This document shows positions 17,895-27,969 of a DNA stretch of 64,000 nucleotides, piece by piece (the stretch's first letter is position 1; every line of letters starts with the position of its first letter). The stretch spans positions 1,205,501 to 1,269,500 of the forward strand of contig NZ_CP030059.1 of assembly GCF_015291745.1 (NCBI RefSeq), in the 5' to 3' direction. The translations under genes and the position numbers were made by a program. The notes beneath the pieces were generated by a model that searched no databases, was not told the origin of the DNA, and worked only from the letters and a program-made list of their open reading frames with translations. The DNA comes from Bradyrhizobium sp. CCBAU 53351. Its GTDB lineage: Bacteria > Pseudomonadota > Alphaproteobacteria > Rhizobiales > Xanthobacteraceae.

Positions 17895-18335
17895 GCCGTC
17901 TCGACCTCTTGCCTTCTTGTTGTCTTTGATACGCACGCGGTTGGGCCCGGCGCGCGCTCCCTAGACGCTACCGCGATCCCTGGAGTCGCTCTCGCGATCC
18001 TCGGATCAGCGCGGGCCTTTCGCGGATCAAGTGATGTGATTTGCGGAATCTGCGCAACGGGGTCCCGAGTCCGTCCACAAGCCAGGACTCGTTCGTCCAC
18101 AGCTCATCTCCGCCACAATTCTTAACGCCGGAAGTCGCTGGTCCCGAGCGAGGAGAACAAATCAGAATCAAACACGCAGGGGCGCCAATCGTTAATTCCG
18201 TCCCGCGGGGCCGGACCGCCAAGAGGACCCCAACGCCGGCATGGGACCATGCGATTTGCCCATGCGGAACATACTTGCCGCGCCGCCGCGCCGGCGGCAT
18301 ATTTCCGAACAGGCCGTTCATTCCGGGCGGCCGAT
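17895..18335. other. intergenic region before the FMN riboswitch
   Basis: About 440 bp between the start of the ybjN-type gene and the riboswitch. No convincing gene was found; short open frames lack family features. The promoter for the riboswitch-ribH transcript must lie in its right half, but no clear consensus can be fixed. GCCGCGCCGCCGCGCCGGCGGC at about 18278-18299 is a GC-rich hairpin-prone stretch. Confidence 0.5.
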
Positions 18336-18486
18336 GTTCTCAGGGCGGGGTGAAAGTCCCCACCGGCGGTAAGGGCCGAAAGGCCTAAGCCCGCGAGCGC
18401 CTTCCGCGAGGGGTATCCCGAACGGAAGGGTCAGCAGATTCGGTGCAACTCCGAAGCCGACGGTTAAAGTCCGGATGAAAGAGAAC
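18336..18486 (+). promoter_or_regulatory. FMN riboswitch (RFN element)
   Basis: P1 is formed by GTTCTC (18336-18341) and GAGAAC (18481-18486). Conserved core segments follow in order: AGGGCGGGGTGAAAGTCCCC, ACCGGCGGTAAGGGCC, GTCAGCAGATTCGGTGCAAC, TCCGAAGCCGACGGTTAAAG and TCCGGATGAAAG. It lies 80 bp before ribH and should reduce its expression when FMN is abundant. No T-run terminator is visible between it and the gene, so control of translation initiation is more likely. Confidence 0.97.
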
Positions 18487-18565
18487 GGTCGGTGGCAGAC
18501 GCATCGCAAGGTGCGGCTGTTTGTCGTTCCGTGTGCCCTGATTCTGGTCCTCGAAAAGGAAAGCC

Positions 18566-19138
18566 ATGAATCAGATGTTGCAAGATCCCCAAGTCGAAGC
18601 TTCCCAAGTCGAAACTGAAGTCCCCCATCCGCCGGTTCCGCAAGGACCTGCGGCCGAGCACCCGCGCTTCGCCAAACCGCAGCGGGTGGCGTTCGTGCAG
18701 GCCTGCTGGCACCGCGACGTGGTCGAGGAGGCCCGCATCGCCTTCATGAAGGAGGCTGCGGCGCGGCACCTCACCCATGTCGACGTGTTCGAGGTGCCGG
18801 GCTCCTTCGAGATCCCGCTGCACGCGCAGGTCCTCGCCAAGACGCGGCGCTATACCGCGATCGTCGCGGCCGGCCTCGTCGTCGACGGCGGTATCTATCG
18901 CCACGAATTCGTCGCCGACACCGTGATCAAGGCGCTGATGGATGTGCAGCTCCGCACCGAGGTGCCGGTGTTCTCGGCCGTGCTGACGCCGCAGCAATTC
19001 CACGAGACCGAGGTGCACTACGACTTCTTCCGCAGGCACTTTGCCATCAAGGGCGTCGAGGTAGCGGCCGCCTGCGCGGAGACGTTGCTGGGCCTCGAAC
19101 GCTTGCGCGGCCAGGTCGCGGCGGGGATCGTGGGGTAG
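18566..19138 (+). CDS. ribH: 6,7-dimethyl-8-ribityllumazine synthase, type II (RibH2-like)
   Basis: Penultimate step of riboflavin biosynthesis. The core carries EVPGSFEIPLHAQ and the block AGLVVDGGIYRHEFVADTVIKALMDVQ, followed by VPVFSAVLTPQQFHE, which matches the rhizobial/Brucella type II enzyme rather than the housekeeping RibH1. At 190 residues it is about 30 longer than typical RibH2; the extra N-terminus contains an 11-bp DNA duplication giving PQVEASQVE. GGAAAG lies upstream of the ATG. It stands alone behind an FMN riboswitch. Confidence 0.94.
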   Translation: MNQMLQDPQVEASQVETEVPHPPVPQGPAAEHPRFAKPQRVAFVQACWHRDVVEEARIAFMKEAAARHLTHVDVFEVPGSFEIPLHAQVLAKTRRYTAIVAAGLVVDGGIYRHEFVADTVIKALMDVQLRTEVPVFSAVLTPQQFHETEVHYDFFRRHFAIKGVEVAAACAETLLGLERLRGQVAAGIVG

Positions 19139-19143
19139 GTCTG

Positions 19144-19244
19144 GTCGTTCCGGGGCGCGCAGCGTGAACCCGGAAGCCATTTATCGAAACGGATCGCTGC
19201 AAGATGGATTCCGGGCTCGGCGCTGCGCGCCGCCCCGGAATGAC
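19144..19244. repeat. intergenic palindromic repeat, family A
   Basis: Starts GTCGTTCCGGGGCGCGCAGCG and ends CGCCCCGGAATGAC, with the inner pair GAACCCGGAA / GGATTCCGGG. It lies between convergent ribH and prs, where it may act as a bidirectional transcript end. Confidence 0.8.
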
Positions 19245-19248
19245 GGTG

Positions 19249-20202
<954 letters not shown>

Positions 20203-20394
20203 GGACGCTTCCTCCCGCGCTTTGCTGGATACGACGTTCAACATCTCAGATCCCACTGGAAGCACGGTTACAACGGGCGAGGAAATATCAGGCGGGAGGC
20301 TGCAATGGCAACCCGGGATGATACGTTTTCCCTTCGAAAATCCTGAGTCGGGCCAACGGCTTGGCCGCAACTTGAGGCCGTGGTTTAGCGGGGG

Positions 20395-21012
20395 TTATCG
20401 CTCGGCATAGCCGAGCGCCGAGCTCGGCATCTCGGGCGCCGGGACGTCCTTGATCACGCTCGCCACCGCCGGTCCCCGCAAGCCTGGGGCCGGGCTAGAG
20501 CCATCCGGAGTCCCGTTGATCATGTTGGAAAGTCCGCTGAATCCGGCCTGGGCGATCTTCCGCAGCACGAGGTCGTCGGCGGCGTTCCAGGGATCGCGGC
20601 CGCCCTTGGCCGAGGTCGGTTCCTCGCCGGAGAGACGCAGCGCGCGCTGCTGGTTGGCGTCATAGACGTCCCAGACCCAGGCGATCACGGTCTTGCCGCG
20701 GACGACCTGGGCCGACAAGTAGCTGCGCACGCGGTACGCGGCCGTCCCCTCGCGGGAGACGACGGACAGGCTGCGCAGCTTGGATTCGCTGTCGAGCACG
20801 CCGACCATACGGTCGAATACAGGCGGCGGCGGGCCGTCGATCGATTCGAAGGCGACCGTCGCGCCCGAGCCGGTGCTCGGCGCCATCGCATAGGAGTTGG
20901 CGGCGCCGCCGCCACCGCCGGCGCAGCCGCCAAGCGCGGTCGCAGCCGCCAGCAGCATGACCGCCAGCACGCGCGAACCCGCACGGCCCAGGATGAATGA
21001 CGCGTCCCTCAT
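20395..21012 (-). CDS. hypothetical lipoprotein
   Basis: A 205-residue protein of unknown function. The N-terminus has a signal sequence ending in a lipobox (TALGG-C at about residues 25-29), followed by a Gly-rich linker (CAGGGGGAANSY). The mature part has SYLSAQVVRGKTVIAWVWDVYD and a Pro-rich C-terminus. It lies between prs and pgeF on the same strand; a repeat separates it from pgeF. Probably a periplasmic lipid-anchored protein of Bradyrhizobiaceae. Confidence 0.8.
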   Translation of the reverse strand: MRDASFILGRAGSRVLAVMLLAAATALGGCAGGGGGAANSYAMAPSTGSGATVAFESIDGPPPPVFDRMVGVLDSESKLRSLSVVSREGTAAYRVRSYLSAQVVRGKTVIAWVWDVYDANQQRALRLSGEEPTSAKGGRDPWNAADDLVLRKIAQAGFSGLSNMINGTPDGSSPAPGLRGPAVASVIKDVPAPEMPSSALGYAER

Positions 21013-21095
21013 TATGGAGGGCAGCGATATCGTTAAAATCGGTTAAGGTCTAGGGCAGGGGCGACACAACTCACTGTCGTCGCGTCAATGCACCC

Positions 21096-21135
21096 GTCAT
21101 TCCGGGTTCGATCCTGCGGACTGCCCCGGAATGAC
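21096..21135. repeat. short palindromic repeat, family A (truncated)
   Basis: GTCATTCCGGGTTCGATCC followed at once by GCCCCGGAATGAC. The inner part of the family is missing, leaving a 40-bp imperfect hairpin between pgeF and the lipoprotein gene. Confidence 0.7.
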
Positions 21136-21158
21136 GATTGTAAAGGTTGCTCTTGTGT

Positions 21159-21929
21159 TCACCCTTCCAGCGCGATCGCGTGGACGTGGCGGCCGTAATC
21201 CGGCTCCTTGCGATGCACCGAGCGGCGATAGCTGAAGAAGCGCTCGTCGGCATAGGTGTCGAGACCGAGATCGTCGATCATCAGGATGCCGGCGGCGTCG
21301 AGGCGCCTGCGGATGAAGCCGGCGAGATCGAACATCGCGTGTCCCTCGCGCACCGAGGGGATGAAGAACATGGCGTTGTCCGCATCCGCCTCGATGAAGC
21401 GCGCCACGAACTCGTTGCCGACCTCGTAACTGTCCTGACGGATCAAGGGGCCGATCGCGGCGATGATGCCGCTACGCGTGGCGCCGAGCTTCTCCATCGC
21501 GGAGATCGTCGCCTCCAGCACGCCGGTGAGCGCGCCCTTCCAGCCGGCATGCGCGCCGCCGATCACGCGCGCATTGGGATCGACGAACAGCACCGGTCCG
21601 CAGTCGGCGGTGGAAACGCCGAGCGCAATGCCGGGCGTTTTCGTCACGAGCGCATCGCCCTTCGGCCGCGGTCCGCTCGGCCACGGTGTCTCGGCCACGA
21701 GCACGTCGGGCGAGTGGATCTGGTGCAGGCTGATGAAGCGGTCCGCGGCGACGCCGACATGCTCGGCCATGCGGCGGCGGTTCTCCGCGACCAGGTCCTG
21801 ATCGTCGTTGGAGCCGAGCCCGCCGTTCAGCGCGGCATAGATGCCGCTTGAGACGCCGCCTTCACGGGTGAAGAAGGCATGGCGCAGGCCGGGCACCGCG
21901 GCGAGCAGCGAGGACGTGACCGTCATCAA
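21159..21929 (-). CDS. pgeF: peptidoglycan editing factor / laccase-domain purine nucleoside phosphorylase-like protein
   Basis: A 256-residue member of the YfiH/PgeF family (formerly multicopper polyphenol oxidase), implicated in removing wrongly incorporated serine from cell-wall precursors and in purine nucleoside metabolism. Seen: AFFTREGGVSSGIYAALN, the His in LHQIHSPDV, the metal/catalytic segment GVSTADCGPVLFVD and GGAHAGWKGALTGV. The start ATG overlaps the midA stop in ATGA, showing translational coupling within the lgt-midA-pgeF cluster. Confidence 0.93.
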   Translation of the reverse strand: MMTVTSSLLAAVPGLRHAFFTREGGVSSGIYAALNGGLGSNDDQDLVAENRRRMAEHVGVAADRFISLHQIHSPDVLVAETPWPSGPRPKGDALVTKTPGIALGVSTADCGPVLFVDPNARVIGGAHAGWKGALTGVLEATISAMEKLGATRSGIIAAIGPLIRQDSYEVGNEFVARFIEADADNAMFFIPSVREGHAMFDLAGFIRRRLDAAGILMIDDLGLDTYADERFFSYRRSVHRKEPDYGRHVHAIALEG

Positions 21930-23047
21930 TCGTCTCCGGCCTGTTCGAGATCGCTGAGGCCGGCAATGCCCGTCAGCCGCGGCTCGGAGATGCCGAGCAC
22001 CTTGAACATCGAGCCCATGCCACTGCGCCCGGTGTCCGTCAGGCGCTTGAGCGCGATCGAAATGTCGGTGCCCACTTCCGGTGTTGCCTTCTGCATCAGG
22101 GCGGCCGCCCTCGTATCGATGCCGATCCGCTTCAGGAAGTCGCCTTGCGTCACCGGTCCGTGCACGCGGGCGCCGACATCCTCGGCCGCGCGCGCCAGCG
22201 CCTGGAAGTCAACATGGGCGGTGACGTCGGCCAGGCCCGGCGCCTTCAGGGGGTCGGCGAAGGTGTGGCGTGCAATCGCCTGGAAGGTGTCGCCGGCATC
22301 GCTGCGCAAATGGCCGTAGTCGATGATCAGGGCCGCGCCGTCCTGGTCGCGCACGCGCGTGGCGAGCTTCATGATCTCGCCGTCGGGCCGCCATTCGAAT
22401 ACGGCGCCGACAGGCGCGGCGCGCACCAGGGGCGGCAGCAGCACGTCGAAGCGCGGCGTCGGCTCCGGCGCCGCGCCGAATTGAAGCTTTCCGTTGGGAT
22501 CGATCTCGATCACGCGCTCGTGCCAGCCGTTCTCGAGACGGACCATCTGGTGGATCGGCAGCACGTCGAAATATTCGTTGGCGAGGATGATACTCGGTCC
22601 CTCAGGCACGTCGTCGATGCTGTCGTGCCAGGTGATGTTGCGCACGGCGGACAGCGTCGCGCCCTGCCGCTCGCGCAGCACGGGATTGACCTCGACCATG
22701 TGGATATGGAGCGCCTGGTAGAGCGGCGGCAGCACGCGCAGTGCACGCAGCGCATCCGCCATCATGGTGCCGCGGCCGGGGCCGAGCTCGATCAGCCGCA
22801 AGAATTGCGGCGAGCCCATCTGCTTCCACACCGAGGCCGTCCACAGGCCCAAGAGCTCGCCGAACATCTGGCTGACCTCGGGCGCGGTGGTGAAGTCGCC
22901 CTCACGTCCGAGCGGATCGCGCGAGAGGTAATAGCCATAGCGCGGATGCATCAGGCACAGTTCCATGTAGCGCCAGACCGGCATGGGGCCTGAGGCTTTG
23001 ATCAATGCCTTGATCTCGTTGAGTAAGGGCTGGTCGGTCACGGCCAT
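21926..23047 (-). CDS. MidA/NDUFAF7-family SAM-dependent methyltransferase
   Basis: A 373-residue class I methyltransferase. The N-terminus has MPVWRYMELCLMHPRYGYYL, and REGDFTTAPEVSQMFGELLG and the SAM motif LIELGPGRGTMMADALRAL are clear. In mitochondria the homologue methylates a complex I arginine; the bacterial role may be similar. It is 14 bp after lgt and overlaps pgeF by 4 bp, a conserved alphaproteobacterial cluster. Confidence 0.93.
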   Translation of the reverse strand: MAVTDQPLLNEIKALIKASGPMPVWRYMELCLMHPRYGYYLSRDPLGREGDFTTAPEVSQMFGELLGLWTASVWKQMGSPQFLRLIELGPGRGTMMADALRALRVLPPLYQALHIHMVEVNPVLRERQGATLSAVRNITWHDSIDDVPEGPSIILANEYFDVLPIHQMVRLENGWHERVIEIDPNGKLQFGAAPEPTPRFDVLLPPLVRAAPVGAVFEWRPDGEIMKLATRVRDQDGAALIIDYGHLRSDAGDTFQAIARHTFADPLKAPGLADVTAHVDFQALARAAEDVGARVHGPVTQGDFLKRIGIDTRAAALMQKATPEVGTDISIALKRLTDTGRSGMGSMFKVLGISEPRLTGIAGLSDLEQAGDD

Positions 23048-23061
23048 CTTCTCGAAATGAA

Positions 23062-23907
23062 TTAACGAATAGCCTCAATGGGCTTCGGCGCACCGCGCCT
23101 GACGGCCAATACAATAAGGACGAGGCCGACGATAAGCATCGGGATCGACAGCAGCATGCCCATGGTTAATCCGCCCCAGAGGAAGCCGAGCTGGGCGTCG
23201 GGTTCGCGGAAATGCTCGCCGATGATCCGGGTCAGGCCGTAGATCAGGATGAAGCTGCCGAGGATCATGCCGGGCCGCTTCAGCGCGCCAAGGCGGATCA
23301 TGATCGCAAGCACCGTGAACAGCAGGATGCCTTCCATGCCGGCCTCGTAGAGCTGGCTCGGATGTCGCGGCAACTGCGTCGGATCGTTGGGAAAGATCAT
23401 CGCCCAGGGCAGGCTCGCATCGGTGGCGCGGCCCCACAGCTCGCCGTTGATGAAATTGGCGAGCCGCCCGAGCAGCAGCCCGACCGGGGCGACAGCAGTC
23501 GTGATATCGCCGAGCGACAGGATCGGAATCTTGTTGCGGTAGGCGAACCACATCACCGCGACGACGCAGCCGAGGAAGCCGCCATGGAAGGACATGCCGC
23601 CCTCCCACAATCTGAAGATCGCCGCCGGATGGTCGATGAAGAAGGGAAGGTTGTAGAACAGCACGTAGCCGGTGCGGCCTCCGAGAATGATGCCGAGCGT
23701 GACCCAGAGGATGAAGTCGTCGACCTGGAGCAGCGAGATCGGCGCGGGGCCGCCCCACAGGCGTTCGTTCTTCAGCAGCGAACGCGCATAGAGCCAGCCG
23801 AACACGATGCCGCAGATGTAGGCGAGCGCATACCAGCGGATCGCGAACGGACCAATCTCGAGCGCGATCGGCTTGAAGGCGGGGAAGTCGATGAGCAAAA
23901 AGGGCAT
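23062..23907 (-). CDS. lgt: prolipoprotein diacylglyceryl transferase
   Basis: Inner-membrane enzyme that transfers diacylglycerol from phosphatidylglycerol to the lipobox Cys of prolipoproteins. The 281 residues show seven hydrophobic segments, the signature [14 protein letters not shown] and the segment [13 protein letters not shown], plus SFHGGFLG with the essential His region. The ATG at 23907 fits the family; it is 8 bp after the upstream dienelactone hydrolase gene, so they may be co-transcribed. Confidence 0.97.
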   Translation of the reverse strand: MPFLLIDFPAFKPIALEIGPFAIRWYALAYICGIVFGWLYARSLLKNERLWGGPAPISLLQVDDFILWVTLGIILGGRTGYVLFYNLPFFIDHPAAIFRLWEGGMSFHGGFLGCVVAVMWFAYRNKIPILSLGDITTAVAPVGLLLGRLANFINGELWGRATDASLPWAMIFPNDPTQLPRHPSQLYEAGMEGILLFTVLAIMIRLGALKRPGMILGSFILIYGLTRIIGEHFREPDAQLGFLWGGLTMGMLLSIPMLIVGLVLIVLAVRRGAPKPIEAIR

Positions 23908-23915
23908 CGCGCCTT

Positions 23916-24653
23916 CTATACCTGGACGAGATTGCGGCGATAGAGCGCCAGCAGACGCTCCCAATGCCGCTCGGCAGCGTCGCGGTCATAGACCGGGCGC
24001 TTGGGGAAGGCGAAGCCGTGATGCGTGCCGGGATAGATTTCGACCTCGGCTTTCGCGCCTTTCATGCCCTCTTTGACCTTCTCGATGATCTCCGGCGGCG
24101 CATAGACGTCGGTCTCCGCGCAGCCGAAATAGAGTTCGGCCTTGGTCTTGCTTGCGGCGAGATGCGGGCTGTCGTCCTGATCGGTCGCGAGCTGCACGCC
24201 GTAGATCGAGGCGGCCGCTTTGACATTCGCAGGGAAGTGCGTCGCGGCGTTGATGGCGTAGCGGCCGCTCATGCAGTAGCCGACGGTGCCGACCAGCCTG
24301 GTGTTCGCTTCCGCCTGGCCCTCGGCATAGGTGAGCAGCGCTCGCGTGTCGTCCATGATCATGGGAATCGTGAGCGAGCCCATCAGCTGGAACATGCGCT
24401 TTCGCTCCGGCGCGTTCGGGTCGGCCGGCAGCGCACCGAGCTCCATCACGCCGGAGCGGTAGTACAAGTTCGGCAGCATCACGTAATAGCCGGACGTCGC
24501 GAGCCGGCGTGCCATGTCGCGCAGCTCTTCGCGGATCGCCGGCGCATCCATGTAGAACAGGATGACCGGAAACGGCCCACCGCGTTCGGGATGGCTGATG
24601 AAGGTTGCGGTGTGGCCGTCCTTGGTGGGGATCGCGATCTGCTGGTCGATCAT
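23916..24653 (-). CDS. dienelactone hydrolase family protein
   Basis: Alpha/beta hydrolase of 245 residues. The nucleophile elbow is GYCMSGRYA with Cys instead of Ser, the acid is in [11 protein letters not shown], and the base in GTHHGFAFP, giving the Cys-Asp-His triad of dienelactone hydrolases. No aromatic catabolic genes are nearby, so carboxymethylenebutenolide may not be the true substrate. It heads the leftward lgt-midA-pgeF cluster. Confidence 0.93.
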   Translation of the reverse strand: MIDQQIAIPTKDGHTATFISHPERGGPFPVILFYMDAPAIREELRDMARRLATSGYYVMLPNLYYRSGVMELGALPADPNAPERKRMFQLMGSLTIPMIMDDTRALLTYAEGQAEANTRLVGTVGYCMSGRYAINAATHFPANVKAAASIYGVQLATDQDDSPHLAASKTKAELYFGCAETDVYAPPEIIEKVKEGMKGAKAEVEIYPGTHHGFAFPKRPVYDRDAAERHWERLLALYRRNLVQV

Positions 24654-24832
24654 CTGTTCGATCTTTTACTTGCGCCTTGTGATTCTTCTTATGCAGGGAC
24701 GTCGAATACGATTGCAAGGAAACCGGGTCATGACAAGGATACCGCCGATGGGCACTTGAACGGCCTCGCGCGGATTGCCATTGTCTTTCCGAGCGTTCGC
24801 GTAAAGTTTATCTGATCTGCCAGGAGGCCGAA

Positions 24833-25096
24833 ATGACCCAGACCAACAACCGGTTTTTCGACGAGATCGGCCGCCTGATGAACGATGCCGCAGGCGCCGC
24901 CCAGGGCGTCAAGCGCGAGTTCGACACGGTGATGCGGACCCAAGCCGAGAAATTCCTGCGCGACATGGATCTGGTCAAGCGCGAGGAGTTCGAGGCGGTC
25001 AAGGACATGGCGCGCCTGGCGCGTGAGGAGAACGAGGCGCTGAAGGCACGCATCGCGGCGCTGGAGGCGAAGCTGGCGGGCGCGCCGACGTCCTGA
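24833..25096 (+). CDS. ubiK: UbiK-type accessory factor (BMFP/YqiC family)
   Basis: An 87-residue, highly charged protein. The N-terminal half is an amphipathic helix (NRFFDEIGRLMNDAAGAAQG) and the C-terminal half is a coiled coil (MARLAREENEALKARIAALEAKL) that trimerises in the family. In E. coli UbiK assists ubiquinone synthesis under aerobic conditions. CAGGAGG lies 7 bp before the ATG. It is divergent from the hydrolase-lgt cluster. Confidence 0.88.
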   Translation: MTQTNNRFFDEIGRLMNDAAGAAQGVKREFDTVMRTQAEKFLRDMDLVKREEFEAVKDMARLAREENEALKARIAALEAKLAGAPTS

Positions 25097-25101
25097 CCGG
25101 C

Positions 25102-25205
25102 GTCGTTCCGGGGCGGTCCGCAGGACCGAACCCGGAACCTCGAGATTCTCAGGTGCGCAATTGCGCACCATCGTTCGGCCGCTGCCGCGATCGCCCCGGA
25201 ATGAC
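25102..25205. repeat. intergenic palindromic repeat, family A, with an 18-bp perfect palindrome
   Basis: Ends GTCGTTCCGGGGCGGTCC and CGCCCCGGAATGAC enclose the perfect palindrome GGTGCGCAATTGCGCACC at 25152-25169. A close palindrome (GATGCGCAATTGCGCATC) sits in another family A element at 34250-34267. Confidence 0.8.
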
Positions 25206-25371
25206 GGCAGATCCGGGACCTTCCGCCAGCCCATTCTCCTTGTCATTTCCGCATCTTCCGGGTAAAAGCCCGCCAAGTTCGTGGCCCCCGCACCCCTGGA
25301 GGCTTGCTGCGAGCTATGCCATGGGCCGCGCTGCGGCCCATTAACTTTTGCAAAAACAAGGACTTAACGAC

Positions 25372-26088
25372 ATGGCGACGACCGTCAAGGAATTGAAGGC
25401 GACCGCACGTCCGAAGAGCGGCAAGGGGGCCGCCCGGGCTGAGCGTCGCGCCGGGCGCGTGCCCGGAGTGATCTATGGCAACAACCAGCCCCCCGTCACG
25501 ATCTCGATCGAAGATCGCGAACTGCGCCAGCGCATCCTCGCCGGCCGGTTCCTGACCACGCTGGTGGACATCGATCTCGAGGGCAAGAAGCACCGCGTGA
25601 TTCCGCGCGACTATCACCTCGATCCGGTCAAGGACTTCCCGATCCATGTCGACTTCATGCGGCTCGGCGAAGGCGCCACCATCCGCATCAGCGTGCCGCT
25701 GCATGTCGTGAAGGCGGAAACCTCCCCGGGCGTGAAGCGCGGCGGTACCGTCAACATCGTCGCCCACGCGATCGAGCTCGAATGCGGCGTCGAGAGCATT
25801 CCGCAGTACATCGAGGCCGATGTCGGCGCGCTGGAAATCGGTCACTCGCTGCATCTGGCGGACGTCAAGCTGCCGGCCGGCGTGAAGGCGCTGACCCGCG
25901 AGGACGCGACCCTCGTCACCATCGTGCCGCCGTCCGGCTACGCCGAAGAGCAGAAGGCCGCGGCTGCGGCTGCTGCTCCTGGCGCTGCTGCGGCTGCTCC
26001 GGCGGCTGGCGCTGCGGCTCCGGCTGCGGGTGCTGCTGCACCGGCTGCTGCTGCCAAGGCTCCCGCCGGCGGCGACAAGAAGAAGTAA
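25372..26088 (+). CDS. rplY: 50S ribosomal protein L25/Ctc
   Basis: 5S rRNA-binding ribosomal protein of the long TL5/CTC type, 238 residues. The N-terminal L25 domain (RPKSGKGAARAERRAGRVPGVIYG) is followed by the beta C-terminal domain (DFMRLGEGATIRISVPLHV) and an Ala/Pro-rich tail (residues about 199-238) ending in lysines. The tail is encoded by an imperfect GCT/GCG repeat at about 25962-26060 that may vary in length. The ATG at 25372 is preferred over a TTG eight codons upstream. pth and ychF follow on the same strand. Confidence 0.96.
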   Translation: MATTVKELKATARPKSGKGAARAERRAGRVPGVIYGNNQPPVTISIEDRELRQRILAGRFLTTLVDIDLEGKKHRVIPRDYHLDPVKDFPIHVDFMRLGEGATIRISVPLHVVKAETSPGVKRGGTVNIVAHAIELECGVESIPQYIEADVGALEIGHSLHLADVKLPAGVKALTREDATLVTIVPPSGYAEEQKAAAAAAAPGAAAAAPAAGAAAPAAGAAAPAAAAKAPAGGDKKK

Positions 26089-26149
26089 TCTCTCGAAGGA
26101 GCTGGCGCGCGGTCCCTGATCGCGCGCTGGCTGAGGGGCGCGCCGCGTC

Positions 26150-26755
26150 ATGCGACTCTTTGTTGGGCTCGGCAATCCCGGCGCGAAATACGCACGTAAC
26201 CGGCACAATATCGGCTTCATGGCGGTCGACGAGATCGCGCGCCGTCACAGCTTTGCGCCGTGGCGCCGCCGCTTTCAGGGCGAGACCTCGGAAGGCACGC
26301 TCGGCACGGAGCGCGTGATCCTGCTCAAGCCGACGACCTACATGAACGAGTCCGGCCGCGCCGTGCAGGAAGCTGCAAACTTCTTCAAGATCGCGCCTGG
26401 CGACGTCACCGTGTTCCATGACGAACTCGAGCTGCCGCCGGGCAAGGTGCGGGTGAAGATCGGCGGCGGCATCGCCGGCCACAACGGCCTGCGCTCGATC
26501 TCGGCGCATATCGGCAACGATTATCGCCGCGTGCGCCTCGGCATCGGTCATCCCGGCGTCAAGGAACTGGTGCACGGCCACGTGCTGTCGGACTTCGCCA
26601 AGGCCGACAATGACTGGGTGGCGACGCTGTGTGAGGCGGTGGCCGAGCACGCAGGCCTGGTCGCCAAGGGCACGGACGCGACCTTCGCCAACAGGGTGCA
26701 TCTTGCGATGCAGGCGAAGGGATTTTTGACCAAGGACGACAACGGCAAGGAATAA
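26150..26755 (+). CDS. pth: peptidyl-tRNA hydrolase
   Basis: Recycles tRNA from prematurely released peptidyl-tRNA. The 201 residues begin [20 protein letters not shown] (catalytic His in RHNIGF), followed by [12 protein letters not shown], the Asp of [11 protein letters not shown] and [13 protein letters not shown]. The C-terminal tail matches the family. It is 61 bp after rplY and 5 bp before ychF, the classical rplY-pth-ychF order. Confidence 0.97.
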   Translation: MRLFVGLGNPGAKYARNRHNIGFMAVDEIARRHSFAPWRRRFQGETSEGTLGTERVILLKPTTYMNESGRAVQEAANFFKIAPGDVTVFHDELELPPGKVRVKIGGGIAGHNGLRSISAHIGNDYRRVRLGIGHPGVKELVHGHVLSDFAKADNDWVATLCEAVAEHAGLVAKGTDATFANRVHLAMQAKGFLTKDDNGKE

Positions 26756-26760
26756 CGCTC

Positions 26761-27858
26761 GTGGGATTCAAATGCGGGATTGTCGGGTTGCCCAATGTCG
26801 GCAAGTCGACCTTGTTCAATGCGCTGACCGAGACGGCCGCGGCGCAGGCCGCGAACTATCCGTTCTGCACCATCGAGCCGAATGTCGGCGAGGTCGCCGT
26901 GCCTGATCCCAGGCTCGACAAGCTCGCGGCGATCGCCAAGTCGGGTCACATCATTCCGACCCGGCTGACCTTTGTCGACATCGCGGGCCTCGTCCGCGGC
27001 GCCTCCAAAGGCGAAGGCCTCGGCAATCAATTTCTGGCCAACATCCGCGAGGTCGACGCCATCGCGCATGTGGTGCGCTGCTTCGAGGATTCCGACATCA
27101 CCCATGTCGAGGGCAAGATCGCCCCGCTCGCCGACATCGAGACCATCGAGACCGAGCTGATGCTCGCCGATCTCGACAGCCTCGAGAAGCGCGTCGACAA
27201 CCTCACCAAGAAGGCCAAGGGCAACGACAAGGACGCCAAGGAGCAGCTCGACCTCGTCAACCGCACCTTGGTGCTGCTGCGCGAGGGCAAGCCCGCGCGT
27301 CTCGTCGAGCGCAAGGCGGAGGAGGAACGTGCTTTCGGGATGCTCGGCCTGCTGTCGTCCAAGCCCGTGCTCTATGTTTGCAACGTCGAGGAAGGCTCGG
27401 CCGCCACGGGCAATTCGTTCTCGAAAGCCGTCCAGGACCAGGCCGCCAAGGAAGGCGCGGTCGCCGTCGTCATCTCCGCCAAGATCGAATCCGAGATCGC
27501 AACGATCTCGCGCGACGAACGTGCCGACTTCCTGGAGACGCTGGGTCTGGAGGAAGCCGGCCTCGATCGCCTGATCCGCGCCGGTTACACGCTGCTCGAC
27601 CTCATCACCTATTTCACGGTCGGCCCGAAGGAAGCGCGCGCCTGGACCATCCATCGCGGCACCAAGGCCCCGGGCGCGGCGGGTGTGATCCACACCGACT
27701 TCGAGAAGGGCTTTATCCGCGCCGAGACCATTGCCTATGAGGATTACGTCGCGCTCGGCGGCGAGGCCGGCGCGCGCGATGCCGGCAAGCTCCGGCTCGA
27801 AGGCAAGGAATACGTCGTCGCCGACGGCGACGTGATGCATTTCAGGTTCAATACGTAA
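26761..27858 (+). CDS. ychF: redox-regulated ATPase YchF (Obg-family)
   Basis: P-loop ATPase of the Obg-related family that binds ribosomes. The 365 residues start with GTG ([22 protein letters not shown]), with G1 [10 protein letters not shown]3 [16 protein letters not shown], the non-canonical G4 region (LYVCNVEE) explaining ATP preference, a coiled-coil insertion and the C-terminal TGS domain ([13 protein letters not shown]). The GTG lies 5 bp after the pth stop, indicating co-translation. Confidence 0.97.
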   Translation: MGFKCGIVGLPNVGKSTLFNALTETAAAQAANYPFCTIEPNVGEVAVPDPRLDKLAAIAKSGHIIPTRLTFVDIAGLVRGASKGEGLGNQFLANIREVDAIAHVVRCFEDSDITHVEGKIAPLADIETIETELMLADLDSLEKRVDNLTKKAKGNDKDAKEQLDLVNRTLVLLREGKPARLVERKAEEERAFGMLGLLSSKPVLYVCNVEEGSAATGNSFSKAVQDQAAKEGAVAVVISAKIESEIATISRDERADFLETLGLEEAGLDRLIRAGYTLLDLITYFTVGPKEARAWTIHRGTKAPGAAGVIHTDFEKGFIRAETIAYEDYVALGGEAGARDAGKLRLEGKEYVVADGDVMHFRFNT

Positions 27859-27863
27859 GGCCT

Positions 27864-27966
27864 GTCATTCCGGGGCGCGCGGAGCGCGAACCCGGAATCC
27901 ATCGGGCGCCAGAACCAAAGGATGAATGGATTCCGGGTTCGCCTCTTCGAGGCGCCCCGGAACGAC
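27864..27966. repeat. intergenic palindromic repeat, family A
   Basis: GTCATTCCGGGGCGCGCGGAG at the left and GGCGCCCCGGAACGAC at the right, with inner arms GAACCCGGAATCCAT and ATGGATTCCGGGTTC forming a 15-bp stem. Full-length example of the family, placed between convergent ychF and the DUF4282 gene. Confidence 0.85.
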
Positions 27967-27969
27967 GGG

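Noticed and set aside
17968..18321. 117-codon minus-strand frame before the riboswitch
   Set aside because: Reads through the regulatory region, has no conserved features and no plausible start context.
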